DNA from: an uncultured Aquimarina sp.
Lineage (GTDB): Bacteria > Bacteroidota > Bacteroidia > Flavobacteriales > Flavobacteriaceae
NCBI GenBank assembly: GCA_947498705.1
Contig: CANMLW010000001.1
Coordinates: 372,001-436,000, forward strand
DNA length: 64,000 bases
Direction of reading: 5' to 3'
The translations under genes were made by a program, and so were the position numbers. Below are positions 49,874 through 58,698 of the stretch, one piece after another. Under the pieces are notes generated by a model. It saw only the letters and a program-made list of their open reading frames with translations. It ran no database searches and was not told the DNA's origin. Position 1 is the stretch's first letter, and each line of letters opens with the position of its first letter.

Positions 49874-50662
49874 CTAATTAATCCAAAATGATCCTATCGA
49901 ATATGTTTTTGCCTGACCACTAATAATTACTCTTTCATTTTTATTTATACAATTTAATTTTCCGACTCTATCAGAAATTTGCATTGCGGTAAGTTCTTTT
50001 TTATTAAGTCTGTTAGACCAAAATGGAGTTAAAGAACAGTGTGCAGAACCCGTTACGGGGTCTTCTAAAATAGATGCTTGAGGTGTGAAAAATCTAGATA
50101 CAAAATCACAATCGTTTCCTTTTGCAGTAACAATAACTCCTCCTGTACCCAAATTTATCTGGTCGAATAACTGTCTATCAATTTTGATATTTTTTATATC
50201 CTTTTCAGAATCATAAACCAGAACATAATCTCTTGATTTTAAAACTTCTTTTGGTTGTGTATTTAAAGATTTTTTTATGGTTTCGGGTAATTTTGAAACA
50301 ATGGGCATTCTTGAAGGAAAATCCAAGGCATACGTATCGTTTTTTATAGAAACGGTTAGATCACCGCTTAGTGTCTCGAAGATTATTTTTTCTTTAGGGT
50401 ACTTTAATATGGTTTTTAAACAATGTGCTGTTGCTAATGTAGCATGACCGCATAAATCCATTTCGATCTCTGGAGTAAACCAACGTAGGTGTATTTTTTC
50501 TCCTTTGTCAAGAAAAAACGCAGTTTCTGCTACTGCATTTTCTTTGGCTATTTTTAGAAGTAAATGATCAGGTAACCATTTATCTAAAGGAACAACACAT
50601 GCTGGATTGCCACCAAAAATTTTATCTGTAAATGCATCTATTTGATAAAGATCTAACTTCAT
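49874..50662 (-). CDS. PhzF family protein (second copy)
   Basis: A 262-residue PhzF-like isomerase. Typical blocks: LYQIDAFTDKIFGGNPACVV (about 4-23), KENAVAETAFFLDKGE (about 39-54) with the catalytic Glu, MDLCGHATLATAHCL and DPVTGSAHCSLTPFW. It is closer to the canonical family than the copy at 42.7 kb. First gene of the leftward group with two membrane proteins. Substrate unknown. Confidence 0.9.
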   Translation of the reverse strand: MKLDLYQIDAFTDKIFGGNPACVVPLDKWLPDHLLLKIAKENAVAETAFFLDKGEKIHLRWFTPEIEMDLCGHATLATAHCLKTILKYPKEKIIFETLSGDLTVSIKNDTYALDFPSRMPIVSKLPETIKKSLNTQPKEVLKSRDYVLVYDSEKDIKNIKIDRQLFDQINLGTGGVIVTAKGNDCDFVSRFFTPQASILEDPVTGSAHCSLTPFWSNRLNKKELTAMQISDRVGKLNCINKNERVIISGQAKTYSIGSFWIN

Positions 50663-50888
50663 TTTTATTCGGATTTATTAAGCGTTAATTTGTTAAAAGT
50701 GCATCCAGAGCTTTAAAAGTGCCTTCTTAACTTATTGCAAATTAGGGTAATCGTGTCATTCGAAGAAATAATACATTAAATTACGAAACAATCACATCAA
50801 GTAAAGGCATTAAAAGATATTTTTTTATTTAAAATATGTGTTTTTCATGGTAACTAACAGGCTTTAGAAATAGTAAAACTATCATATT

Positions 50889-51935
50889 TTACTCGTGATT
50901 ATATGTTTGATAGACTCCATAAAGAAGCACTTGTTTTTCTTTTCCTTTAAGCGCGATATCACCAATTTTATCAAAATAGAAATTAGTATCACCAAGCACA
51001 TTTTTTAAACTTTCTGATATTAAAAGCTCTTGATTAAACTCATTGCATTTACCTTGAATCCTTGCTGCCGTATTAATTGTGTCTCCATGGTAGGCGATTT
51101 CTTTTTTAAATTTACCAACTTCCGCTACAGTAACGATACCTAAATTTATTCCTGCTTTAAAATGAGGGGTGCAATTATAGTTTTTTAAGTAAAAATCTTT
51201 TTTTTGATCTAATCGTTTTTTAAAATTAAAATATGCATTTAAACAATTTTGGTTTTTTAACCCTTCTTTGAGTTTCCATGTCAAGACCACTTCATCTCCT
51301 ACATATTGATATATTTCTGCTTCGTTTTCTACAACAACTCCTAAATCATTAAAACAATCCTGAATCATCTTACTATATTTGATATGCCCTAGTTTTTCAG
51401 CATGTTGTGTCGAAGATTGAAGATCTAGAAACATAAAAATACGTTCTTCTTCTCGAGGTGAATAAAATTTACCGCTAAAAAGTTTCCAAAGATTATTACT
51501 TCCAAGAAATAAGTTAATCTGCCTTAATCCAAACATAAAGATATCTACAGATACTATGTATATATAGATAGCCAAGCTACCGGGTTCGAATGCAAATTTG
51601 ACCAGTGTTATGTTCTTTGCAAAAATAATATACGATAGTCCAATTATAGATGCCAAGAAAAGCAAAACGTAAAGTAATCGTAATAGAGATAATTTTAATA
51701 ATGATATTCGACCATAGCTCTGTTCTTCGATTAGTATCTGAACGCACGCAGAAATAAAACCTAACAATGGCCCTCCGATAATAGATGTAACTATAGATTG
51801 CCAAATTTCGAACTGGACAGATCCTAACTCTCGAGTTCCCTCACCTCTTACAATACTTAAAAATATAAATGCCAATGTCCAACCTATAACATATTGTCGA
51901 ATGATTTGCCATCTACGTTTATTTTTAAATTTCAT
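50889..51935 (-). CDS. membrane-bound class III adenylate/guanylate cyclase
   Basis: A 348-residue protein with four N-terminal membrane segments (about 12-30, 45-68, 82-105, 115-138) and a cytoplasmic class III nucleotide cyclase domain (about 170-340). Two metal-binding Asp positions are visible: ERIFMFLDLQSSTQHAEKLG and YQYVGDEVVLTW; the adenine-recognition region lies later (GKFKKEIAYHGDTINTAARI, which contains the NTAAR transition-state residues). Catalytically plausible, making cAMP or cGMP. Monocistronic. Confidence 0.88.
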   Translation of the reverse strand: MKFKNKRRWQIIRQYVIGWTLAFIFLSIVRGEGTRELGSVQFEIWQSIVTSIIGGPLLGFISACVQILIEEQSYGRISLLKLSLLRLLYVLLFLASIIGLSYIIFAKNITLVKFAFEPGSLAIYIYIVSVDIFMFGLRQINLFLGSNNLWKLFSGKFYSPREEERIFMFLDLQSSTQHAEKLGHIKYSKMIQDCFNDLGVVVENEAEIYQYVGDEVVLTWKLKEGLKNQNCLNAYFNFKKRLDQKKDFYLKNYNCTPHFKAGINLGIVTVAEVGKFKKEIAYHGDTINTAARIQGKCNEFNQELLISESLKNVLGDTNFYFDKIGDIALKGKEKQVLLYGVYQTYNHE

Positions 51936-52000
51936 AGGACAGTATGTATGGTTGTTGATATAATTTATCAGTTATTTATAAGATCAATGTTGTGTTGATG

Positions 52001-54103
52001 TTACGAAATGTAATTCCAGATATTTTTATGTTTGGCCATTTGTTGGTAGGTATATAAAAGTACTTTGTTTTTTTCTAGTGATAAGGACGGGTCTTCATTC
52101 AGGATTTTAACTGCATAATGACGTGCCGTTTTTAAAATTTCATTGTCTTTTACAATATCGGCAATTTTTAGCGTAAGTACACCACTTTGTTGTGTACCCA
52201 TAATATCACCTGGGCCACGTAGTTTTAAATCTACTTCGGCAATATCAAATCCATCATTTGTTCTAACCATGGTTTCTAACCTGGTTTTACTATCTGCAGA
52301 TAATTTAAAACTCGTCATCAAAATACAAAAACTTTGCTCAGCACCACGGCCCACACGACCGCGTAATTGGTGTAACTGGGACAAACCAAATCTTTCGGCA
52401 CTCTCTATAATCATAACACTGGCATTGGGTACATTTACACCAACCTCTATAACTGTGGTAGCCACCATTATTTGCGTTTCTCCTTTTACAAAGCGATCCA
52501 TCTCATAGTCTTTATCGGCAGGTTTCATTTTACCATGCACTATAGAAATCTGATAGGTGGGAGAGGGGAAAGAGCGAGCGATACTTTCATACCCATCCAT
52601 AAGATCTTTATAATCCATAGCTTCAGACTCTTGTATCAAGGGATAAACGATATAAATTTGTCTTCCCTTTTGTATTTCATCTGCAATAAATTTAAAAACT
52701 TTTAAACGGTTACTATCATAACGATGTACTGTTTTGATTGCTTTACGACCGGGAGGAAGTTCATCAATAACAGAAATATCTAAATCCCCATACAAACTCA
52801 TGGCCAAGGTTCTGGGAATTGGGGTAGCGGTCATCACCAGAATATGTGGCGGGTAGGTGTTTTTGTGCCATAATTTGGCACGTTGCGCCACTCCAAATCG
52901 ATGTTGTTCATCTATAATAGCCAAACCAAGGTTATGAAATTGTACCTTGTCCTCTAGAATGGCATGCGTACCAATAAGAATATGTAAATCCCCTTCTGCT
53001 AATGAAGTATGAATTTCACGTCTTTCTTTGGTGGTAGTACTACCCATTAAGAGTTTTACATTAATATCAAGATCTTTGGTGAGTTCTTTGATTCCTTGAT
53101 AATGTTGGTTAGCCAGAATCGCGGTAGGAGCCATTAGACAAGCTTGAAAACCATTATCGATAGCCAATAACATGGTCATTAATCCAACAATAGTTTTACC
53201 AGAACCCACATCTCCCTGCAATAATCGATTCATCTGTGCACTACTACCAATATCATTTCTAATTTCTTTAATCACTCTTTTTTGAGCATTAGTTAACTCA
53301 AAGGGTAGGTGATCCTTATAAAAAGTATTAAAATAAGTACCTACCAAAGGAAAAGGAAACCCTTTTATCTTTTGTTTTCGAATTAGTTTTTTGGTAATTA
53401 ATTGTAATTGTATGTAGAATAACTCTTCAAACTTAAGACGATATTGTGCTTTAGCAAGTAATTCTTGATTTTTTGGAAAATGAATATTGAAGACTGCTTC
53501 ACTCTTTGATATAAGCTTTAAATCATCTAGAATCTCTTTGGTTAATGTGTCATAAAACCTGGCCTTAGTTTCTACAAACAATTGTTGCATCATCTTACTT
53601 ACTACACGATTGGTGATCCCTTTGTTGGCCAACTTTTCTGTCGAGGGATATATGGGTTGCATGGCAATTTTAAGGTTTTGTTGATGCTCTGAGAGTAACT
53701 CCATCTCTGGATGTGGCATACTAAATCCATTATAGTATTTTGTTTTACCAAAGATTACATAAGAGGTATTAAGTTTTAGTTGCTCTTTTATCCATTTATG
53801 ACCTCTAAACCATACTAATTCTATTTCACCCGTATCATCTATAAACTTAGCAACAAGTCGTTTTCCTCGTTTTTGTGCTACTGTTTTGATATGAACAATT
53901 TTACCAATAATCTGTACTTCGGAAGAATTACGCTGTAATTGATTGATCTTATAATATTGTGTTTTATCCAGATAACGATTTGGAAAAAGGTTAATAAGAT
54001 CCTGATAAGTATGAATCCCTAATTCTGATCGAAGTAGATCTGCTCTCGATGGACCAACACCCTTAAGGTAATCAATAGGAGTTTGTAAAATAGAAGGATT
54101 CAT
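52001..54103 (-). CDS. recG: ATP-dependent DNA helicase RecG
   Basis: Branch-migrating helicase that processes stalled forks and Holliday junctions. About 700 residues from the ATG at 54103 (MNPSILQTPIDYLKGVG); an upstream in-frame ATG would add 12 residues. N-terminal wedge OB domain (about 60-160), Walker A GDVGSGKT near 300, the DEQH box IIDEQHRFGVAQRAKLW near 396, and ATTVIEVGVNVPNAS and QLHQLRGRVGRG in the C-terminal lobe. Length normal. Confidence 0.96.
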   Translation of the reverse strand: MNPSILQTPIDYLKGVGPSRADLLRSELGIHTYQDLINLFPNRYLDKTQYYKINQLQRNSSEVQIIGKIVHIKTVAQKRGKRLVAKFIDDTGEIELVWFRGHKWIKEQLKLNTSYVIFGKTKYYNGFSMPHPEMELLSEHQQNLKIAMQPIYPSTEKLANKGITNRVVSKMMQQLFVETKARFYDTLTKEILDDLKLISKSEAVFNIHFPKNQELLAKAQYRLKFEELFYIQLQLITKKLIRKQKIKGFPFPLVGTYFNTFYKDHLPFELTNAQKRVIKEIRNDIGSSAQMNRLLQGDVGSGKTIVGLMTMLLAIDNGFQACLMAPTAILANQHYQGIKELTKDLDINVKLLMGSTTTKERREIHTSLAEGDLHILIGTHAILEDKVQFHNLGLAIIDEQHRFGVAQRAKLWHKNTYPPHILVMTATPIPRTLAMSLYGDLDISVIDELPPGRKAIKTVHRYDSNRLKVFKFIADEIQKGRQIYIVYPLIQESEAMDYKDLMDGYESIARSFPSPTYQISIVHGKMKPADKDYEMDRFVKGETQIMVATTVIEVGVNVPNASVMIIESAERFGLSQLHQLRGRVGRGAEQSFCILMTSFKLSADSKTRLETMVRTNDGFDIAEVDLKLRGPGDIMGTQQSGVLTLKIADIVKDNEILKTARHYAVKILNEDPSLSLEKNKVLLYTYQQMAKHKNIWNYIS

Positions 54104-54270
54104 TAGGACGAAGATACTGTTTATTAGAAAAATCTTCAACCCAAATATATAACTAAAGATTATAATTTTATTTTTTTCTAATGGTTATCATTTATTGTGG
54201 GTTTTAACTTTTATGATATAATAATAAAGCTTTCACATGATTAAATATTATTGAATCAATTATAACTACT

Positions 54271-54320
54271 ATTTAGACAAAAAAATCGAAACTAATTAGC
54301 TTCGATTTTTTTGTCTAAAT
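54271..54320 (-). terminator. long perfect hairpin terminator after the poly-Asp gene
   Basis: 20-bp perfect inverted repeat (ATTTAGACAAAAAAATCGAA and its complement) with a 10-base loop, 28 bp after the stop at 54348. On the minus strand it provides a T7 tract inside the stem, so it can act as a terminator for that gene. Confidence 0.7.
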
Positions 54321-54347
54321 GGTTTTTGATGCGCTACAATTTATGAT

Positions 54348-54977
54348 TCAATCATCATCATCATCATCGTCGTCATCGTCGTCATCATCGTCATCATCAT
54401 CGTCATAGTAGTCATCGTCGTCAATGTCATAATGATAATTGGTTCTCCATTGTTGGTTAAAGTATGGATCGTGTTCGGCAACACATTCTGCTATTCCGCA
54501 ATACCCACAACCATTATAATGAACATGACCTTCAACAAATTTTATACGCCCATATTTTTTATAATAAATATCCAATCCTCCAATTTGATAAACCAATCCT
54601 CTTCTATTATACCTCATAGATATGGATCCTATTCTATGAACTCTATTGTACCGATCGTAGGTAATGAAGTTATTCCCTATTTTTTTTAATCTTCCGTAGT
54701 GGTCATATACTATAAAGTTATTATAACGTTGTGTATAAGAACGATTATCAAGATGTCTATTTTTGTAATGTCTTTGCTTGTTATATCTAATGAGTTTATA
54801 ATCAATAGTTCCCTCTGGATAAACCAAGAATAATACTCCTCCTTCTACAAATGTAATTGGCTGCTCATGGTACGATCGTTCTGTGGTTTGATCGTAAGGG
54901 ATTGGTAACTTATAATTAGCTTGTGAAGCTGTTCCTACTAATACTAATAAGGCAATAAAAAAGATCATTTTCTTCAT
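54348..54977 (-). CDS. secreted protein with 18-aspartate C-terminal tail
   Basis: A 209-residue protein with a signal peptide (about 1-19, ending GTASQA). The middle is Tyr/Arg/Asn-rich with short beta-repeats (YDHYGRLKKIGNNFITYDRY, NRVHRIGSISMRYNRRGLVY), and a CGYCGIAEC cluster near 155-163. The end is extremely acidic: four Asp, two Tyr, then 18 Asp to the stop. A poly-Asp tail may bind Ca2+ or other cations on the cell surface; this is inference. No family recognised. Confidence 0.65.
   Translation of the reverse strand: MKKMIFFIALLVLVGTASQANYKLPIPYDQTTERSYHEQPITFVEGGVLFLVYPEGTIDYKLIRYNKQRHYKNRHLDNRSYTQRYNNFIVYDHYGRLKKIGNNFITYDRYNRVHRIGSISMRYNRRGLVYQIGGLDIYYKKYGRIKFVEGHVHYNGCGYCGIAECVAEHDPYFNQQWRTNYHYDIDDDDYYDDDDDDDDDDDDDDDDDD
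54351..54404 (-). repeat. trinucleotide (GAY)18 repeat
   Basis: Eighteen consecutive GAT/GAC codons in an irregular order (12 GAT, 6 GAC), forming a TCA/TCG-like microsatellite on the plus strand. Mixed codons limit slippage but the tract could still change length. Confidence 0.9.
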
Positions 54978-55367
54978 GATTTCTGTGTTTTTGATTTGTA
55001 TTTATTAGTTTTTAGGTTATTTATGAGATGTTATTTTCAAATGGTATGCCAAAAAAGTAAACCTTCAACTTTGAGGGTTAATTGATGGTTTTTTAGTGTT
55101 TTTGGATGTTTTTGGGTTATATAGGTGATATAAGTCTTTTTTTGTGAAGTTTTTGAGTAAAATATTCATACCAAACTGTTTGTTAGATAATCATAAAGTC
55201 ATCAACCGTTTATACACAGATTCCTGCCTTTTATACATTTATATAAACCGTTCATACAATTTAAAAACAAACAGATAATGAGTATGAGTAGCTTTATCTA
55301 TTTAAGTATAATAAGAAAATAGAGTATAAAACTTATACAGACGTAAACACACAAATTATCTAGTATT
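54978..55367. other. 390-bp intergenic region upstream of the BNR protein gene
   Basis: No gene is visible. It holds the leftward promoter of the poly-Asp gene and the rightward promoter of the 1055-residue secreted protein; no exact TAnnTTTG was found. The main feature is the three-copy LytTR-like repeat at 55205-55258. Confidence 0.6.
55205..55258 (+). promoter_or_regulatory. LytTR-like operator array with 21-bp period
   Basis: ACCGTTTAT at 55205, GCCTTTTAT at 55226 and ACCGTTCAT at 55247 lie exactly 21 bp apart, each followed by ACA. The first and third match the LytTR-regulator consensus [TA][AC][CA]GTTN[AT][TG] fully, the middle one at 7 of 9. This family binds direct repeats spaced 12-13 bp, as here. 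It lies 110 bp before the start of the T9SS protein gene. Confidence 0.5.
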
Positions 55368-58300
55368 ATGAGAAAAAAAACCTACCCAATCATAGCAGGA
55401 ATTAGCTTGTTATGTGTTTTTGTAGCCTCTATCATTCAATTAGCAGGAGATAAAGAAATAGAGGATGTAGTAAATGATGAGATAAGTGAATTAAGGGATC
55501 AACATTCAGAACACTTAAAAAATAGCCCTTATAAGAAGTCAAAGCATCTTTCTAAAAAAGAAAGAAAGGAACTGCAACTTCCTCCTAATAGGTATGCTGA
55601 ACAGTTATGGGAACTAACCATGAATCCCACAACGGGTAAAACAGAGCCCGAATCGGTAGAAAAATTACGTAATCGGTTAGAAAGAGAAATAAGAAGTAAA
55701 AGAGCTCCTGGTGATGCTGCGGATAATCCATGGATCGAGAGAGGACCAAATAATGTAGGTGGTCGTACTCGGGCAATATTATTTGATCCTAATGATGCTT
55801 CTAACCGGAGAGTGTTTTCTGGTGGTGTAAGTGGTGGTCTTTGGGTGAATAATGATATTACCTCAGAAAACTCTGAATGGATTCAAGTAGAAGGAGTACC
55901 AGGAAACCTTAATGTAACAACAATTACGGTAGATCCCAGAAACTCTAGAACGTGGTATTTAGCCACTGGAGAACAATATACGCAAGGAACCGTAGTGGGT
56001 AATGGAGTTTATAAATCTGTAGATGGAGGAAACAGTTGGGCGCCCCTGAATGTTACCCTTTCCAATTCTGGAAATTTTGATTTTGAATTTGGGGGACGAT
56101 CGTTTCTTTCAGGAGTGTTTTTTGTAAATAGAATGATTGCCTGGAATAATATAGAACAAAATAGAACGGAATTGTTTATGGGAGTAGGAGCTCAATTAAG
56201 TGTCTATGAGGGGAGACTTAATGATCCTTTTCAGATATTAGGACTGCAATCTGCTGGTTTATATCGATCTATAGATAATGGTGATACATGGAATAGAATT
56301 GAAACAGATAATTTTCAATTAGACGCTTTCGATGGAGTTTTTGTTTCATATATTCCTAATGATTTTGAAATTGGATCTGATAATAGACTATGGATGTCAA
56401 CAGTTGGTCAACAATTTTATAACCCAAATGGTGGAGGCCGAATTTTTAGCACAACGAATGGTGATAGTTGGACAGAAGCTACTGTTTCACCACTACCAAA
56501 TATTGATAGATTAGAACTAGAATCATCTGCATATGATGCAAACAAGCTATTTGCTTTGGGAGAAGGAACACGTGGATCTGGAACTCCAGTAGCTATATTT
56601 CTTACTACCGATGGATTTAATTCTTCAGAAAATTTAACAAATACAAATTTACCTGATGATGCCGATTTAGCGATTAGTGCGAATGATTTTACAAGAGGAC
56701 AGGCATTTTATGATTTAATGATCGAAGCAGATCCTACTAATGACAATATTCTTTATGTAGGAGGTATTGATCTTTTTAGATCCGTAGATAATGGTACGAA
56801 TTGGGCACAAATTTCTAAATGGACAGATAGTGAGTTTTTTGGTTTAGATCAGTTAGAAGTTCCTTTGGTACATGCCGATCATCATGCGATGGCGTTTAGA
56901 CCAGGAAATACCAATCAGGCTATTTTTGGTACTGATGGTGGTGTTTTTTATGCTAATGATCTGGCTGTGGCTAATACTACTGTTAGTGCAATAGGGAGTA
57001 GAGTTAAAGGGTACATAACTACCCAATTTGTAAGAGGCGCTATAGGGCCCAATGGAATTGCTAACCGAAGTGAAATTTTTTCTGCAGGAGCACAGGATAA
57101 CGGAACTCAGGCATTTATTAATACCAAAAATGGAGCTAATAGTGCTATAGAAATAGGCGGAGGAGATGGAGGATATACATTTGTCGATAAAGACGGTGAA
57201 TATATTATCATAACGACACCTGCAAATTTTATTTATAGAGTAGATTTACCATGGAATGGGTCAACAGATGATAGTGTATATACTACGTTGGTAGAAGAGT
57301 CATCAGGGGATTTTGTAAACCCTATGAATTATGATAGCAAAGCAAATATACTATTAACGAATAGTACCTTATTTAATTTTGATACTTTCGAGGAAGACTT
57401 CAGAATTAAAACCATTGATGTAGCTGGTAATAGAAATAGTGATATTACCAATGCCCTTTTAACTGATTCACCTACCGCCTTTGTTGCATCACCATATACA
57501 GATAATACCTGGTTAGTTGGTTTAAAAAATGGAGGTATAGTAAAACTTAGTGATGTAGGAGTAGGAACGGCTACATGGACAGGTATTACTACTCCTTTTG
57601 TTGGATCGGTATCGTCTGTTCTATATGGTGCAACCGATAATGATATATTAGTTACTATTCATAATTATGGTGTAGTAAGCGTATGGGCTTCTGCAGATGG
57701 CGGAGAAACCTGGATAAACAAAGAAGGAGATTTACCCAATATTCCTGTTAGAGATATTTTACAAAACCCATTGGATAGGAGAGAAGTAATTCTAGCAACA
57801 CAATTAGGAGTATGGAAAACAAGAAACTTTGATACTACCAACCCAAATTGGGTACGATCGCAAAATGGGATGAGTGATGTAAGTGTTACTTCTTTTGACT
57901 ATTGGGCAAAAGGAGGAAGTCATTATGATAATGTAATCTTGGCATCGACTTATGGGCGTGGTGTTTTTACAGGATCTTTTACTTCTAATCCCGATGATCA
58001 AGCCCCTACAGCACCCACCAATCTTACAGCTTCTAATATCACATCGACAACTATAGATGTTTCATGGACCGCATCATCAGATAATGTTGCAGTAACCAGA
58101 TATGATGTATTGGTAGATGGTAAAACAGTAGTATATGGTATTACAGCGACCAATACGACCTTAACAAGACTCAATGCTAACACAGAATATAGTATCAGTG
58201 TAATAGCATATGATGCAGTAAGCAATGCTTCAGAACAAAGTGAAGTGTTGAAAGTAAGTACTTTGGAAGATGTAAGTAAAGATTTTATAACATCGAATAA

Positions 58301-58535
58301 TGTAGTATTATATCCTAATCCAGTTAGTAGAGGAGGGGATATAACAGTTACTCTTTCAGAATCAATGCAAAATACGCCATACAGTATTGCTACCATTACA
58401 GGGGCAATTGTTAAAAAAGGAATACTAACAGATAATTCATCGCAAATTGGGATACAAGAGTTAGACAGTGGTGTATACTTTTTACAAATCAGAAATAATA
58501 AAGAAAACTATTTCAGAAGATTTGTTAAGGAATAA
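55368..58535 (+). CDS. T9SS-secreted BNR-repeat protein with FN3 domain
   Basis: A 1055-residue exported protein. Signal peptide about 1-25 (IIAGISLLCVFVASIIQLAG). A charged helical region (about 30-115) precedes NPWIERGPNNVGGRTRAI, after which a sortilin/BNR beta-propeller fills most of the protein: repeats of the type S-x-D-x-G-x-x-W (SVDGGNSWAP, SIDNGDTWNR, TTNGDSWTEA, SVDNGTNWAQ, SADGGETWIN). One FN3 domain (about 880-965, APTAPTNLTASNI) and a T9SS type A sorting domain (about 985-1055, LYPNPVSRGG ... LDSGVYFLQIRN) follow. Probably a surface glycan- or protein-binding protein. A LytTR-like operator lies upstream. Confidence 0.9.
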   Translation: MRKKTYPIIAGISLLCVFVASIIQLAGDKEIEDVVNDEISELRDQHSEHLKNSPYKKSKHLSKKERKELQLPPNRYAEQLWELTMNPTTGKTEPESVEKLRNRLEREIRSKRAPGDAADNPWIERGPNNVGGRTRAILFDPNDASNRRVFSGGVSGGLWVNNDITSENSEWIQVEGVPGNLNVTTITVDPRNSRTWYLATGEQYTQGTVVGNGVYKSVDGGNSWAPLNVTLSNSGNFDFEFGGRSFLSGVFFVNRMIAWNNIEQNRTELFMGVGAQLSVYEGRLNDPFQILGLQSAGLYRSIDNGDTWNRIETDNFQLDAFDGVFVSYIPNDFEIGSDNRLWMSTVGQQFYNPNGGGRIFSTTNGDSWTEATVSPLPNIDRLELESSAYDANKLFALGEGTRGSGTPVAIFLTTDGFNSSENLTNTNLPDDADLAISANDFTRGQAFYDLMIEADPTNDNILYVGGIDLFRSVDNGTNWAQISKWTDSEFFGLDQLEVPLVHADHHAMAFRPGNTNQAIFGTDGGVFYANDLAVANTTVSAIGSRVKGYITTQFVRGAIGPNGIANRSEIFSAGAQDNGTQAFINTKNGANSAIEIGGGDGGYTFVDKDGEYIIITTPANFIYRVDLPWNGSTDDSVYTTLVEESSGDFVNPMNYDSKANILLTNSTLFNFDTFEEDFRIKTIDVAGNRNSDITNALLTDSPTAFVASPYTDNTWLVGLKNGGIVKLSDVGVGTATWTGITTPFVGSVSSVLYGATDNDILVTIHNYGVVSVWASADGGETWINKEGDLPNIPVRDILQNPLDRREVILATQLGVWKTRNFDTTNPNWVRSQNGMSDVSVTSFDYWAKGGSHYDNVILASTYGRGVFTGSFTSNPDDQAPTAPTNLTASNITSTTIDVSWTASSDNVAVTRYDVLVDGKTVVYGITATNTTLTRLNANTEYSISVIAYDAVSNASEQSEVLKVSTLEDVSKDFITSNNVVLYPNPVSRGGDITVTLSESMQNTPYSIATITGAIVKKGILTDNSSQIGIQELDSGVYFLQIRNNKENYFRRFVKE

Positions 58536-58564
58536 AGACAGAAATAGTATATATAAAATTATAG

Positions 58565-58596
58565 AAGAGGCTGCAGTATGCAGCCTCTTTATTTTT
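58565..58596 (+). terminator. intrinsic terminator after the BNR protein gene
   Basis: 11-bp perfect stem AAGAGGCTGCA / TGCAGCCTCTT with a GTA loop and a T-rich tail. Confidence 0.85.
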
Positions 58597-58698
58597 AGTA
58601 ATAATTGATCTTACTTATATCACAAAGAATTGGGAAGGGTATGTCACATTAACAGACTTATTTCGTTATTTTGGCAAAACATTTGATGAATCATTAGT

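Noticed and set aside
50889..51935. Class III cyclase as part of a nucleotide-signalling defence (Pycsar-like)
   Set aside because: No effector with a cyclic-nucleotide-binding domain adjoins it; neighbours are PhzF and recG.
54351..54404. GAY repeat as a CRISPR or tandem-repeat array
   Set aside because: It is a trinucleotide tract wholly inside a reading frame, with no spacers.
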